In this document: piece by piece, positions 40,958 through 49,354 of the stretch | Numbering within the stretch: the stretch's first letter is position 1 | Layout: each line of letters begins with the position of its first letter | Assembly (NCBI RefSeq): GCF_900230215.1 | Contig: NZ_LT907982.1 | Span: 3,644,001-3,708,000 of the forward strand | DNA from: Jatrophihabitans sp. GAS493 | GTDB taxonomy: Bacteria > Actinomycetota > Actinomycetes > Mycobacteriales > Jatrophihabitantaceae | DNA: 64,000 nt | Direction: 5' to 3' | Position numbers and translations under genes: made by a program | Notes under the pieces: model-generated | What the model was told of the DNA's origin: nothing | Database searches by the model: none | What the model saw: the letters and a program-made list of their open reading frames with translations, nothing else

Positions 40958-41929
40958 TCACGTCCGGGCCGAACGGGGCTTGAGATCGGCCAGCCACAGC
41001 TTCTGGAGCATGTGCCAATCGGCCGGATGGGCGGCGATGCTCTCCGCGAAGCGGTCGGCCAGCGCCTGGGTGGCCGACCGGATCTGATCCACCCGATCGC
41101 CGTCGGCCAGGGTGATCGGCGGGAAGATGCGCTGGCCCCAGCCGTCTTCGGTGTACCAGAGCGTCACCGGCAGCAGTGTCGCTCCGGTGCTGGTGGCCAG
41201 GAGGGCGGGGCCCGCGGGCATGCGCGTCGCCTCGCCGAAGAAGGTGACCTCAACACCGCGCCGGGAGAGATCGCGGTCACCCAGCAGGCAGATCACCCCG
41301 CCCTCGCGAAGCCGTTCGGAGAGCACGTCGATGGGGTTGCGCGCACCGCCGGTGAGCGGCAGGACCTGCATCCCGATGCTCTCCCGATAGGCGACGAACC
41401 GGTCGTAGAGCGACTCCGGCTTCAGCCGCTCGGCGACGGTGGTGAACGGCGAGCCCCGCTCGATCAACCAGAGCGCTGCGACGTCCCAGTTCCCGCTGTG
41501 CGGCAACGCCAGCACCACACCCTTACCGGCCGCGATCGCCGCATCCAGATGTTCGGTGCCTTCGGTGGCGGTCTTGGCCAGGACGGCCGAACGGGGCATC
41601 TTCGGCAGCCGGAAGGTCTCCATCCAGTACCGGGCGTAGGAGCGCATCGCCGCCTGGACCAGCGAATCCAACTCCTTCTTACTCGTCTCGCCCGCGGTTT
41701 CGTGTCCGATCACCCGGGCCAGATTGGCCCGCAACTGCGTCACCGCCGGGCCGCCTCGCCGAGTACCCGCGTCTGCGGCTAACTGAAATAGCCGGCGCGC
41801 CACCGGAGCCGGGAGGGCCTTCACACCGGCCCAGCCCGCCGCGTAGCCGAGGTCGGCCCCGTGCTCAGCGGTGGACGTGAGCAGCCGCTCGATCGCCGTG
41901 CGCGTCGACTGCATCGGCGAGCCGCTCAT
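40958..41929 (-). CDS. Phosphatidylinositol mannoside acyltransferase (HtrB/LpxL-type)
   Basis: Would acylate the mannose of PIM1 or PIM2. The 323 residues carry the acyltransferase motif ALPHSGNWDVAALWLI (HxxxxD) and CLLGDRDLSRRGVEVTFFGE, with membrane-associated N-terminal helices. I start it at ATG 41929, which overlaps the pgsA stop by ATGA; the long frame extending to 42391 is only antisense-free reading across pgsA. In Mycobacterium tuberculosis the equivalent gene (Rv2611c) also lies between pgsA and pimA. Confidence 0.9.
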   Translation of the reverse strand: MSGSPMQSTRTAIERLLTSTAEHGADLGYAAGWAGVKALPAPVARRLFQLAADAGTRRGGPAVTQLRANLARVIGHETAGETSKKELDSLVQAAMRSYARYWMETFRLPKMPRSAVLAKTATEGTEHLDAAIAAGKGVVLALPHSGNWDVAALWLIERGSPFTTVAERLKPESLYDRFVAYRESIGMQVLPLTGGARNPIDVLSERLREGGVICLLGDRDLSRRGVEVTFFGEATRMPAGPALLATSTGATLLPVTLWYTEDGWGQRIFPPITLADGDRVDQIRSATQALADRFAESIAAHPADWHMLQKLWLADLKPRSART

Positions 41930-42543
41930 GCGGCCAGCTGACGTGACTGGGTGTGCACGGTGGCCAGCCGCTGGACCACGGTTATCGCCGAGGCGGCGAC
42001 CAGCAGCCAGAGGGCGACGGCCTGGGCGAACGGGAGGCCGAGGAAGGCCCCGGAGACCCCGGTTCCCACCAGCACGATGATGAGCCGCTCCGTCCGCTCC
42101 GCGATACCGACGTTGCAGGTGAGCCCGACTCCCTCGGCCCGGGCCTTGATGTAGGAGGTGAGAGCCCCCAGGATCAGGCAGAGCAGACAGGCCAGCACCA
42201 TCCACTTCTGTGGGTCGGGCCCGAAGCTGAAGTACCAGGCGATGGTCGCGAAGACGGAGGCGTCCACCAGCCGATCGGTCGTCGAGTCGAGGACGGCACC
42301 GAACTTCGTCGAGCCGACGACCCGGGCCACCGCCCCGTCGACCATGTCGAGCATCACGAAGCCCCAGATCAGCAGGGTGCCGAGAAACCACCAGCCGCGG
42401 GTGAAGAAGATGACTGCACTAGCCGTAGCGCCGATCGTCCCGAAGATCGTGATGACGTCCGGCGTGACGCCGAGGCGCGCCAGCGTGGCGGCCAGCGGGT
42501 TGACGAACCGGGAGAAGAACAGACGTAAACGGGCGGTGATCAC
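41926..42543 (-). CDS. pgsA: Phosphatidylinositol phosphate synthase (CDP-alcohol phosphatidyltransferase)
   Basis: Integral membrane enzyme joining CDP-diacylglycerol and inositol phosphate, the first step to PI and PIMs. The 205 residues contain the CDP-alcohol motif DMVDGAVARVVGSTKFGAVLDSTTD (DGxxAR, then G, D, D at the required spacing) within about six TM helices. GTG 42543 has TATCGT 5 nt upstream. It is the first gene of the PIM operon, overlapping the acyltransferase. Substrate identity rests on the neighbouring pimA. Confidence 0.92.
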   Translation of the reverse strand: MITARLRLFFSRFVNPLAATLARLGVTPDVITIFGTIGATASAVIFFTRGWWFLGTLLIWGFVMLDMVDGAVARVVGSTKFGAVLDSTTDRLVDASVFATIAWYFSFGPDPQKWMVLACLLCLILGALTSYIKARAEGVGLTCNVGIAERTERLIIVLVGTGVSGAFLGLPFAQAVALWLLVAASAITVVQRLATVHTQSRQLAA

Positions 42544-42548
42544 GCCTT

Positions 42549-42554
42549 ACGATA
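42549..42554 (-). promoter_or_regulatory. -10 element TATCGT before pgsA
   Basis: TATCGT is followed by AAGGC and then the pgsA GTG, consistent with a leaderless message. Confidence 0.45.
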
Positions 42555-42573
42555 TCGAATACCGAACCGCGGC

Positions 42574-44103
42574 TTACTTGCCTGGAAGCTTCAGCTTGCT
42601 GAGGTCGGGCATGTTCATCCCCGGCGGGAGCTGTGGGGGCACCGACCCGCCGAATCCGCCGCCGGGGAGGCCGCCCGGGAATCCGCCGCCGAAGCCCGAG
42701 TTGCGCGGCGGCGTCGGTCCGCGACCGGATCCGCGCCCCTTCTTCCCCTTCTTGCCCTTCGCGTTCTTGACGTTCTTGCGCCGCATTCCGGGCATGCCCA
42801 TGGCGCCGCCCATCTGCTTCATCATCTTGCTGGCCTCGAAGAACCGGTCGACCAACTGGTTGACGTCGCTGACCTTGACGCCGGAGCCGTTGGCGATCCG
42901 CAGTCGTCGTGAGCCGTTGATCATCTTCGGATTGGCCCGCTCAGCCGGGGTCATACCGCGGATGATGGCCGCTGTGCGGTCGAGGTCGCGGTCATCGACC
43001 TGACTCATCGCCTCCTTCATCTGCCCCATGCCGGGCATCATGCCGAGCAGATTCGAGATGGGGCCCATTCGCCGGATCGCCTGCAACTGCTCCAGGAAGT
43101 CCTCGAGGGTGAAGTCGCCGCCGGACTGCAGCTTGCCGACCATCCGCTCGGCTTCGTCCTGGTCGAAGGTCTTCTCGGCCTGCTCGATGAGGGTGAGCAC
43201 GTCACCCATACCGAGGATGCGGGAGGCCATTCGATCGGGGTGGAAGACGTCGAAGTCCTCGAGCTTCTCGCCGTTACTGGCGAACATGATCGGTTGGCCG
43301 GTGACGTAGCGGACCGATAGCGCCGCACCACCGCGGGCGTCACCGTCGAGCTTGGTGAGTACGACACCGGTGAAGCCGACCCCTTCGGCGAAGGCCTGGG
43401 CGGTGTTAACCGCATCCTGGCCAACCATTGCGTCGACCACGAAGAGAGTCTCGTTGGGCTGGACCGCGTCGCGGATGGCCGCCGCCTGATTCATCATCTC
43501 GACGTCGATACCGAGACGTCCGGCGGTGTCCACGATCACCATGTCGTGCTGAGCCCGCTGCGCGAACTCGATCGACTCGCGGGCAACGCTGACCGGGTCG
43601 CCGACGCCGTTGCCGGGCTCAGGTGCGAAGACCGCGACACCGGCCCGCTCGGCCACCACCTGGAGCTGGTTCACCGCGTTCGGACGCTGCAGGTCGCAGG
43701 CCACCAGCAGCGGCGTGTGTCCCTGCTCGCGCAGCCACCGGGCCAGCTTTCCGGCCAGGGTGGTCTTGCCCGCACCCTGCAGACCGGCCAGCATGATGAC
43801 CGTCGGCGGGTTCTTCGCGAACTGCAGCCGCCGGGTCTCACCACCGAGGATCGTGACCAGTTCCTCGTTGACGATCTTGATGACCTGCTGGCCGGGGTTC
43901 AGCGCCTTGGAGACGTCCTCACCCGTGGCCCGCTCCTTGATCGCCGAGATGAACTGCCTAACCACGGGCAGTGCGACGTCGGCCTCCAGCAGCGCGATGC
44001 GGATCTCGCGGGCGGTTGCGTCGATATCGGCCGCCGAAAGGCGACCCTTGCCGCGGAGTCCGGAGAAAGCGGCGTTGAGGCGATCAGAGAGCGTGTCGAA
44101 CAT
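42574..44103 (-). CDS. ffh: Signal recognition particle GTPase Ffh
   Basis: Binds signal peptides of nascent membrane proteins and targets them through FtsY. The 509 residues show the N domain (FDTLSDRLNAAFSGLRGKGRL), G motifs GLQGAGKTTLAGKLA, DLQRPNAVNQL, VIVDTAGRLGID and TKLDGDARGGAALS, and a C-terminal M domain rich in Met (LLGMMPGMGQMKEAM, MMKQMGGAMGMPGM), ending in a Gly/Pro tail. ATG 44103 is chosen over a TTG seven codons upstream because FDTLSDRL is the family start and TACCCT lies 7 nt upstream. Confidence 0.96.
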   Translation of the reverse strand: MFDTLSDRLNAAFSGLRGKGRLSAADIDATAREIRIALLEADVALPVVRQFISAIKERATGEDVSKALNPGQQVIKIVNEELVTILGGETRRLQFAKNPPTVIMLAGLQGAGKTTLAGKLARWLREQGHTPLLVACDLQRPNAVNQLQVVAERAGVAVFAPEPGNGVGDPVSVARESIEFAQRAQHDMVIVDTAGRLGIDVEMMNQAAAIRDAVQPNETLFVVDAMVGQDAVNTAQAFAEGVGFTGVVLTKLDGDARGGAALSVRYVTGQPIMFASNGEKLEDFDVFHPDRMASRILGMGDVLTLIEQAEKTFDQDEAERMVGKLQSGGDFTLEDFLEQLQAIRRMGPISNLLGMMPGMGQMKEAMSQVDDRDLDRTAAIIRGMTPAERANPKMINGSRRLRIANGSGVKVSDVNQLVDRFFEASKMMKQMGGAMGMPGMRRKNVKNAKGKKGKKGRGSGRGPTPPRNSGFGGGFPGGLPGGGFGGSVPPQLPPGMNMPDLSKLKLPGK

Positions 44104-44110
44104 GACAGCA

Positions 44111-44116
44111 AGGGTA
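44111..44116 (-). promoter_or_regulatory. -10 element TACCCT for a leaderless ffh mRNA
   Basis: TACCCT is followed by TGCTGTC and the ffh ATG. It is divergent from the MFS promoter 41 bp away. Confidence 0.45.
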
Positions 44117-44156
44117 TCTCCCAACTCCGGGCGCGAAATCCGGATGACAGCGGACT

Positions 44157-44162
44157 TACGGT
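44157..44162 (+). promoter_or_regulatory. -10 element TACGGT for a leaderless MFS mRNA
   Basis: TACGGT-TACTTC precedes the ATG at 44169. The same hexamer and nearly the same spacer (TACGGT-TACTTG) precede lgt. Confidence 0.55.
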
Positions 44163-44168
44163 TACTTC

Positions 44169-45425
44169 ATGTTCACCGCACTTCGATCGCGTGATTTCCG
44201 GCTGCTCTGGATCGGACAATCGGCGAGCGTTATCGGTGACAATCTGGTTGTCGTCGCCCTCGCACTCTTCGTCACCCGACTCACCGGCCGGGCCTCGGAC
44301 GTGGCCGCCGTGCTGGTCGCCTACTCGCTGCCCATGGTGGCCTTCGTCCTCGTCGGCGGCGTGTTGGCCGACCGCCTTCCCCGGCAGCGGGTCATCGTCA
44401 GCACCGACCTCATCCGCGCCGTGCTGCACGGGGTGCTGGCGCTGCTGATCGCGACCGGCACGGTGCGCGTCTGGCAGATGGTCGTCATCGGGGTCTGTTT
44501 CGCGACCGCGGAGGCCTTCTTCCGCCCGGCGTACACCGGGCTCATTCCGCAGACCGTCGCTGAGTCCGACATCCAGTCGGCGCAGGCGCTGAGCGGAATG
44601 AGCAGCTCGCTGGCCGAGTTCGCCTCGCCCGCGCTGGCGACCGCGCTGGTCCTCGGTGTCGGTGGCGCGACGGCCTTCGGGCTGGACGCGCTCACCTTCT
44701 GTGTCTCGGCGTTCTTGATCTGGCGGGTGCGGCCGCGAAGTCGCGGCGACGTGGCGGTCGAACCGGCGCCCGTGCTGCGCGAACTGCGTGAGGGCTGGCT
44801 GGCGCTACGCGAGCGCACGTGGGTCTGGGCGACGATCCTGTCGTTCTCGGTCACGCTGCTGCTGGCTCTGGCGCCGTTCTTCGTGCTCGGCGCCACCGTC
44901 TCCCGCACGCAGTACGGCGGTGAGGGGGTCTTCGGGTTGACGAACGCGTGCTGGGGCATCGGCACCGTCACCGGCGCCGTGATCGCATCCCGGTGGCGCC
45001 CGCTACATCCGATGCGCACCGGCCAGATCGCCTCGCTCTGGTGGCCGCTGGCCATCGCCGTCTACGCCGCCGGCGCCCCGCTGCCGATTACCTACCTGTC
45101 CATGACGCTGGCCGGAGTCGGGATCGGCATGTTCGGCGTCTGGTGGGAGACTGCGCTGGCTCAGCGGATTCCGCCTCATCTGCTCTCCCGGGTCTCGGCC
45201 TGGGACTGGATGGGGTCGCTGGCACTGCTGCCGCTGGGTTACCTGCTCGCCGGCTTGCTGGCCGACGTCTTCGGTGCCGTCCCGGTGATGCTCGTCGGCG
45301 GACTCGCCGGCGGTGTCTCCATGCTGCTCGGGCTGGCCCCGGCCTCGACTCGGCACCTTCGGCGCCTCGAGGAGCCGGCTCTGCCAGTGGCGGATACGCC
45401 ACTGGCAGAGCTCACCTCCAGCTGA
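44169..45425 (+). CDS. MFS transporter (MFS_3/enterobactin-exporter-like)
   Basis: A 418-residue 12-TM secondary transporter, probably an exporter. It opens MFTALRSRDFRLLWIGQSASVIGDNL, the usual start of this MFS subgroup, and has the motif-A loop GGVLADRLPRQRV between TM2 and TM3, with SDIQSAQALSGMSSSLAEFASPALA in the TM4-TM5 region. The last 15 codons contain a perfect inverted repeat that looks like an embedded terminator. It is divergent from ffh and convergent with an SDR gene 7 bp away. Substrate not predictable. Confidence 0.88.
   Translation: MFTALRSRDFRLLWIGQSASVIGDNLVVVALALFVTRLTGRASDVAAVLVAYSLPMVAFVLVGGVLADRLPRQRVIVSTDLIRAVLHGVLALLIATGTVRVWQMVVIGVCFATAEAFFRPAYTGLIPQTVAESDIQSAQALSGMSSSLAEFASPALATALVLGVGGATAFGLDALTFCVSAFLIWRVRPRSRGDVAVEPAPVLRELREGWLALRERTWVWATILSFSVTLLLALAPFFVLGATVSRTQYGGEGVFGLTNACWGIGTVTGAVIASRWRPLHPMRTGQIASLWWPLAIAVYAAGAPLPITYLSMTLAGVGIGMFGVWWETALAQRIPPHLLSRVSAWDWMGSLALLPLGYLLAGLLADVFGAVPVMLVGGLAGGVSMLLGLAPASTRHLRRLEEPALPVADTPLAELTSS
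45378..45411. terminator. 15-bp perfect hairpin inside the MFS gene end
   Basis: GCTCTGCCAGTGGCG (45378-45392) and its exact reverse complement (45397-45411) are separated by GATA. The stem is inside the coding sequence and ends 14 nt before the MFS stop region. Being symmetric, it could terminate both converging genes. No U-run. Confidence 0.6.
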
Positions 45426-45432
45426 GATCGGC

Positions 45433-46197
45433 CTAGATCAGCCCGGCGCCACCGTCGACGTAGATGACCTGGCCGGTGACGTAACCGGCCTCCTCACCCG
45501 CGTAGAAGGCGACGGTGTTCGCGACGTCGGCGGGCAGACCGCCACGGCGCACCGGCACGGTCGACGCGACCGCCTCCCGCATCTGCTCGATCGTGCCGCC
45601 CACCCGTTCCGCGGTGGCGGCCGTCATGGCGGTCTCGATGAACCCCGGGGCGACCGCGTTCGCGGTGATCCCGAAGGGGCCGAGTTCGATGGCGAGGGTC
45701 TTGGTGAAGCCCTGTAGCCCGGCCTTGGCCGTTGCGTAGTTCGCCTGGCCCCGGTTGCCCAGCGCCGAGGTCGAGGAGAGGTTGATGATGCGTCCGTACT
45801 TCGCGGCCACCATGTGCTTCTGGGCAATCTGGCTGACCAGGAACGCACCCCGCAGGTGCACCTCCATCACCAGCGTCCAGTCGTCGTCGGTCATCTTGAA
45901 GAGCAGGTTGTCACGCAGCACACCGGCGTTGTTCACCACGATGTGCAGGGCGCCGAACTTCTCGACGACCGCGTCGACCGCGGCCTGTACCTGGTCGCGC
46001 TTGCTGACGTCCGCGGCGACGCCCAGCGCGCTGCCGCCGGCCGCGACGATCTCCGCGGCGACCGCCTCGGCGGCACCGAGGTCGAGGTCGAGTACCGCGA
46101 CCTTCGCGCCGCCGGCCGCCAGCCGGCGGGCCACTTCAGCCCCGATCCCCTGAGCGGCACCCGTTACCAGTGCTACCCGATCAGCTACACCTGCCAT
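45433..46197 (-). CDS. SDR-family 3-oxoacyl-ACP reductase-like enzyme
   Basis: NAD(P)H-dependent reductase of 254 residues, FabG-like. Classical SDR motifs are present: TGAAQGIG for the cofactor, VVNNAGVLRD, the catalytic serine in INLSSTSALG, YATAK with the Tyr/Lys pair, and the C-terminal GQVIYVDGG. AAGGG lies upstream of the ATG. Last gene of a four-gene minus-strand run (APH-like, LLM, SDR, SDR), which suggests a role in acyl or alcohol catabolism rather than housekeeping fatty acid synthesis. Confidence 0.88.
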   Translation of the reverse strand: MAGVADRVALVTGAAQGIGAEVARRLAAGGAKVAVLDLDLGAAEAVAAEIVAAGGSALGVAADVSKRDQVQAAVDAVVEKFGALHIVVNNAGVLRDNLLFKMTDDDWTLVMEVHLRGAFLVSQIAQKHMVAAKYGRIINLSSTSALGNRGQANYATAKAGLQGFTKTLAIELGPFGITANAVAPGFIETAMTAATAERVGGTIEQMREAVASTVPVRRGGLPADVANTVAFYAGEEAGYVTGQVIYVDGGAGLI

Positions 46198-46258
46198 GTT
46201 TTATTGCCCTTCTTCTTTGTTGTGTTCGGTATTTGAAGCGGCTTCCCAGCCGACTGGC

Positions 46259-47065
46259 TCAACTTCGCCCGCCACCGACCAGGCGGCGTACGCCAGCCAG
46301 CCAGCGGTCGGGGTCGGTGGCTTTCTGCACCCAGTACGAGGCCACCTCTGGGTGCGGAAGTATCAGGAACTTCTCCTGCTCCAGCCCGTCGACGACGGCA
46401 TCGGCGACCCGTTCGGTGCTGATGATCTCGCCCGAGGCGGCCACCGTCTGGGCCGACGGGTGATTCTCCGCGAGCGGATCCATCAGCAGCGGCGTCGCCA
46501 CCCCGAGCGGGCAGAGGACGCTCACGCCGATGCCCTGACCACCGTAGGTGACGGCCAGCCACTCGGCGAAGGCCACCGCCGCATGCTTGGTGACGGCATA
46601 CGGTGCGTCGCCGGGTGAGGTGAGCAGGCCTGCCGCCGATGCGGTGTTCAGCAGATATCCACCGCCGTTGGCGAGCATCGTCGGTACGACCGATCGCGCG
46701 GCATGCACGTGGGCCAAGACATTGATGTCGAAAGTGCGCTGCCACTCTTCGAGGCTCGCCTCGACGCCACCGCCGGTCGTGATACCGGCGTTGGAGCAGA
46801 AGAGGTCGACCCGCCCGAAGCGGTCGATCGTGGCGGCGACCAGGGCTTGGATCTGTGCCGGATCGCTGACGTCGGTGCGGTCGGAGACCACGATTCCGGT
46901 GGGGAGGGTGTCGTTGATCGACGCCGCCACCGCGCCGGCGGCGTCGCCGTCGCGGTCACTGACCACGACCGCCTCAGCGCCGAGTGCGGCGAAGCGCCGG
47001 GCCAGTTCGGCCCCGATGCCGCTGCCGGCTCCGGTGATCACGACGACCTTGTCGGCGATCTGCAT
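46259..47065 (-). CDS. SDR-family oxidoreductase
   Basis: A 268-residue classical SDR: TGAGSGIGAELARRF, DLFCSNAGITTGGG (Ser in place of the first Asn of NNAG), NTASAAGLL with the catalytic serine region, YAVTKHA with Tyr and Lys, and LCPLGVATPLL. The C-terminal part (PHPEVASYWVQKATDPDRWLAGVRRL) is of the kind seen in SDRs clustered with acyl-CoA genes. Its start directly abuts the LLM oxidoreductase stop. Substrate unknown. Confidence 0.87.
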   Translation of the reverse strand: MQIADKVVVITGAGSGIGAELARRFAALGAEAVVVSDRDGDAAGAVAASINDTLPTGIVVSDRTDVSDPAQIQALVAATIDRFGRVDLFCSNAGITTGGGVEASLEEWQRTFDINVLAHVHAARSVVPTMLANGGGYLLNTASAAGLLTSPGDAPYAVTKHAAVAFAEWLAVTYGGQGIGVSVLCPLGVATPLLMDPLAENHPSAQTVAASGEIISTERVADAVVDGLEQEKFLILPHPEVASYWVQKATDPDRWLAGVRRLVGGGRS

Positions 47066-48103
47066 CTACTTCTCCCCTAAGGTCGCTGTGGTGGTCGCTG
47101 ATGTCGCTGATGCTGTCGGTTCGGAGACGGAGCCAGGTTGCGCGGGGCCCAGCCGACGCAGCGTATCGACCAGCACCCCGGGCGAGGCGAGCTCGGGGGT
47201 CGGCAGCAGTGCGATCACCGGCGTCCGCACGCCGGCCGTGGCATAGGCCTGGACCTTCTCGCGGCACTCCTCGGGCGTGCCGTGCAGGACCAGCTCGTCG
47301 ATGACGTCCTCGGGCACCGCGGCGAGCGCGCGCTTGCGATCGCCGGCCTTCCAGAGTTCACTCATCGGGGCCAGCTTCTCACCCCGTCCGAGCCAGCTGT
47401 GGAACGCGGCATAGGCCGGGACGGTGAGGTACGCGGTGATCATCATCCGGGCCAGGTTGCGGGCGAAGTCGGCGTCCTCGGTCGGGCAGACGAAGATGCG
47501 CGCGACGACATCCGACGCCGAGTTGTCGACCGCGTCCAGGCACTGTGCGACATCGGTTGCGGCGAGCCAGTTGAGGATGACCCCGTCGGCCTCGCGGCCA
47601 GCCAGTGCGAGCATCTGAGCGCGTAACGCAGCGAGCAGGACCGGCGGCGGCGACGTCGGCGCGGACTCCAGCTTGAACCGCTTGATCGTGAAGGTGTCGA
47701 AGGTGCCGTCCACCCGCTCGCCGGCCAGCGCGCTATTCACGAAGCGCAGTACGTCGCGGGTGCGTTTGAACGGCTGATCGAAGTCGAGGCCGTTCCAGTC
47801 CCGAACGATCGCTGGGCTGGAGGCACCCAGCCCGAGGCTGAACCGCCCGGGCGCGGCGGCCGCGAGAGTGGCGGCGGACATCGCGATGAGGGCCGGCCCG
47901 CGGGTATAGGTCGGCACGATCGCCGTGCCGAGCTGAAGCTGCGGCGCCCAGACCGAGGCAAGTGCGAGCGGGGTGAAGGCATCGGCCCCGTTCACCTCGG
48001 AGGACCAGACGTCGCTGTAGCCGAACGCGGGCAGCGCGCTTACCAGCTGGGCTTGATCAGCCAGTGGGATGCCAGTCAGCGGGATGGTGAGTCCCCAGCC
48101 CAT
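47066..48103 (-). CDS. LLM-class F420-dependent oxidoreductase
   Basis: Luciferase-like TIM-barrel enzyme, probably using coenzyme F420. Features: WGLTIPLTGIPLADQAQLVSALPAFGYSDVW near the N-terminus, LGTAIVPTYTRGPALIAMSAATLAAAAPGRFSLGLGASSP (the LLM barrel core), ADGVILNWLAATDV, and a non-conserved Ser/Thr tail. The start is ATG 48103 or GTG 48115, and neither has a convincing ribosome-binding site. It is co-directional with the APH-like kinase upstream (47-58 bp) and two SDRs downstream. F420 rather than FMN is inferred from the family's prevalence in actinobacteria. Confidence 0.85.
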   Translation of the reverse strand: MGWGLTIPLTGIPLADQAQLVSALPAFGYSDVWSSEVNGADAFTPLALASVWAPQLQLGTAIVPTYTRGPALIAMSAATLAAAAPGRFSLGLGASSPAIVRDWNGLDFDQPFKRTRDVLRFVNSALAGERVDGTFDTFTIKRFKLESAPTSPPPVLLAALRAQMLALAGREADGVILNWLAATDVAQCLDAVDNSASDVVARIFVCPTEDADFARNLARMMITAYLTVPAYAAFHSWLGRGEKLAPMSELWKAGDRKRALAAVPEDVIDELVLHGTPEECREKVQAYATAGVRTPVIALLPTPELASPGVLVDTLRRLGPAQPGSVSEPTASATSATTTATLGEK

Positions 48104-48161
48104 CTCAGCCCGCACCGGCTGAGGTAGAACGGAATTCCTTCGGCGAGAAGCCCATCGTTGA

Positions 48162-49214
48162 CTAACCCTTCGTCAGTTCGGCGTGCGCGGATTCCAACAA
48201 TGCGGGCACGGATGCAGCGACCTCGGCGAAGCCCGGACCAACCGTCTTTCCCTGGGCAAACCGCGCGGCGATACCCTCGCCGACCACGGCGAGTTTGAAG
48301 TACCCGAAGGCGACGTACCAGCTGAGGTCCGACAGGTCTCGGCCCGACCCGGCGGCATAGCGGGCCAGTAGTTCGTCGGGGCTGAGGAATCCCGCCGAGG
48401 GCGTCATCTTCGGCATCACCGAACCGCTCTCCAGCGCCAGGCGGTGGTAGACGGCGAGCAGGCCGATGTCGGTGAGCGGGTCACCCAGCGTCGCCATCTC
48501 CCAGTCGACCACTGCGGCCACCCGCCCGAAATCCGGGTCGAAGATGACGTTGGTCATTCGGTAGTCACCGTGCACGATGGCCGGCGTCTCGGAGTCCGGG
48601 ATGGAGTTGGTCAACTCGTCGACGACCTGCGCGAAGATGTCCAGCGGCCGGGTCTCGGAGGCGTCCCACTGCTTGTGCCAGCGGCTGACCTGCCGCTGCA
48701 GATAGCCGACCGGGCGACCGAAGTCCGCGAGGCCGACCTCGTTCGGGTCGATGGAGTGCAGCGCGACCAGCGTGTCGATGAGCGCCTCGCCCGCTGATGT
48801 CGCCTGGGGCGGCGTCACCGCGGCCACGTCCTGGTCGCGGTCGAGCACCACGCCGTCGACGAAGCCCATCAGGTAGAACGGGGCGCCGAGCAGCTCCGGA
48901 TCGCGGCAGAGCGCGACGGGTTCGGCCACCGCGACTGACGATCCGGTGAGCGCGCTGATGACCCGGTACTCCCGAACCATGTCGTGCGCGGTGGGGAGCA
49001 CGTGGGCCAGCGGCGGGCGACGCAGCGCCCAGCGATTGGCTCCATCCGTGATCCGGTAGGTCAGGTTGGACTTGCCGCCGACGATCACCTCGCCGACGAG
49101 CTCCCCCTGCCGCAGCCCCGGTTTCGCCGAATCGAGCCAGCTGGTGAGGAGATCGAGGTCGACTCCGGGCAGGGTGCGCGAACCCGGCTGTGAAACGTTT
49201 GGCAGCTCTGTCAC
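48162..49214 (-). CDS. APH-like phosphotransferase family protein
   Basis: Kinase-fold protein of about 350 residues, of the aminoglycoside-phosphotransferase superfamily branch fused to or adjacent to acyl-CoA dehydrogenases (ACAD10/11-like). Motifs: VGGKSNLTYRI (nucleotide loop), WALRRPP, the Brenner motif IVHGDYRMTNVIFD and VVDWEMATLGDPLTDIG. Catabolic rather than resistance function is likelier given its SDR neighbours. GTG 49214 has TAACGT 7 nt upstream; GTG 49223 and GTG 49256 are alternatives. Confidence 0.85.
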   Translation of the reverse strand: MTELPNVSQPGSRTLPGVDLDLLTSWLDSAKPGLRQGELVGEVIVGGKSNLTYRITDGANRWALRRPPLAHVLPTAHDMVREYRVISALTGSSVAVAEPVALCRDPELLGAPFYLMGFVDGVVLDRDQDVAAVTPPQATSAGEALIDTLVALHSIDPNEVGLADFGRPVGYLQRQVSRWHKQWDASETRPLDIFAQVVDELTNSIPDSETPAIVHGDYRMTNVIFDPDFGRVAAVVDWEMATLGDPLTDIGLLAVYHRLALESGSVMPKMTPSAGFLSPDELLARYAAGSGRDLSDLSWYVAFGYFKLAVVGEGIAARFAQGKTVGPGFAEVAASVPALLESAHAELTKG

Positions 49215-49221
49215 AGTGCCC

Positions 49222-49227
49222 ACGTTA
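49222..49227 (-). promoter_or_regulatory. -10 element TAACGT before the APH-like gene
   Basis: TAACGT is followed by GGGCACT and GTG 49214, consistent with a leaderless message. Confidence 0.4.
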
Positions 49228-49294
49228 GAGATCGCCGATCGATAGGGATAGGGCACCCCCGCAATTGACCCGACGCCCCGGCAGACTGCAGACC

Positions 49295-49349
49295 TGCTAC
49301 AGCCCTACTGCAGGCCTACTGCGGCCCTACTACAGCCCTGCTGCGGCCC
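49295..49349. repeat. Five 11-bp tandem repeats after the VIT gene
   Basis: Units at 49295, 49306, 49317, 49328 and 49339, consensus TACTGCAGCCC, run up to 5 bp from the VIT stop codon. They are non-coding on the current reading. Confidence 0.85.
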
Positions 49350-49354
49350 GGAAG

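Noticed and set aside
40958-42391. A 477-residue version of the PIM acyltransferase
   Set aside because: Its first 154 codons lie entirely within pgsA in another frame; the ATGA-coupled ATG at 41929 gives the family length.
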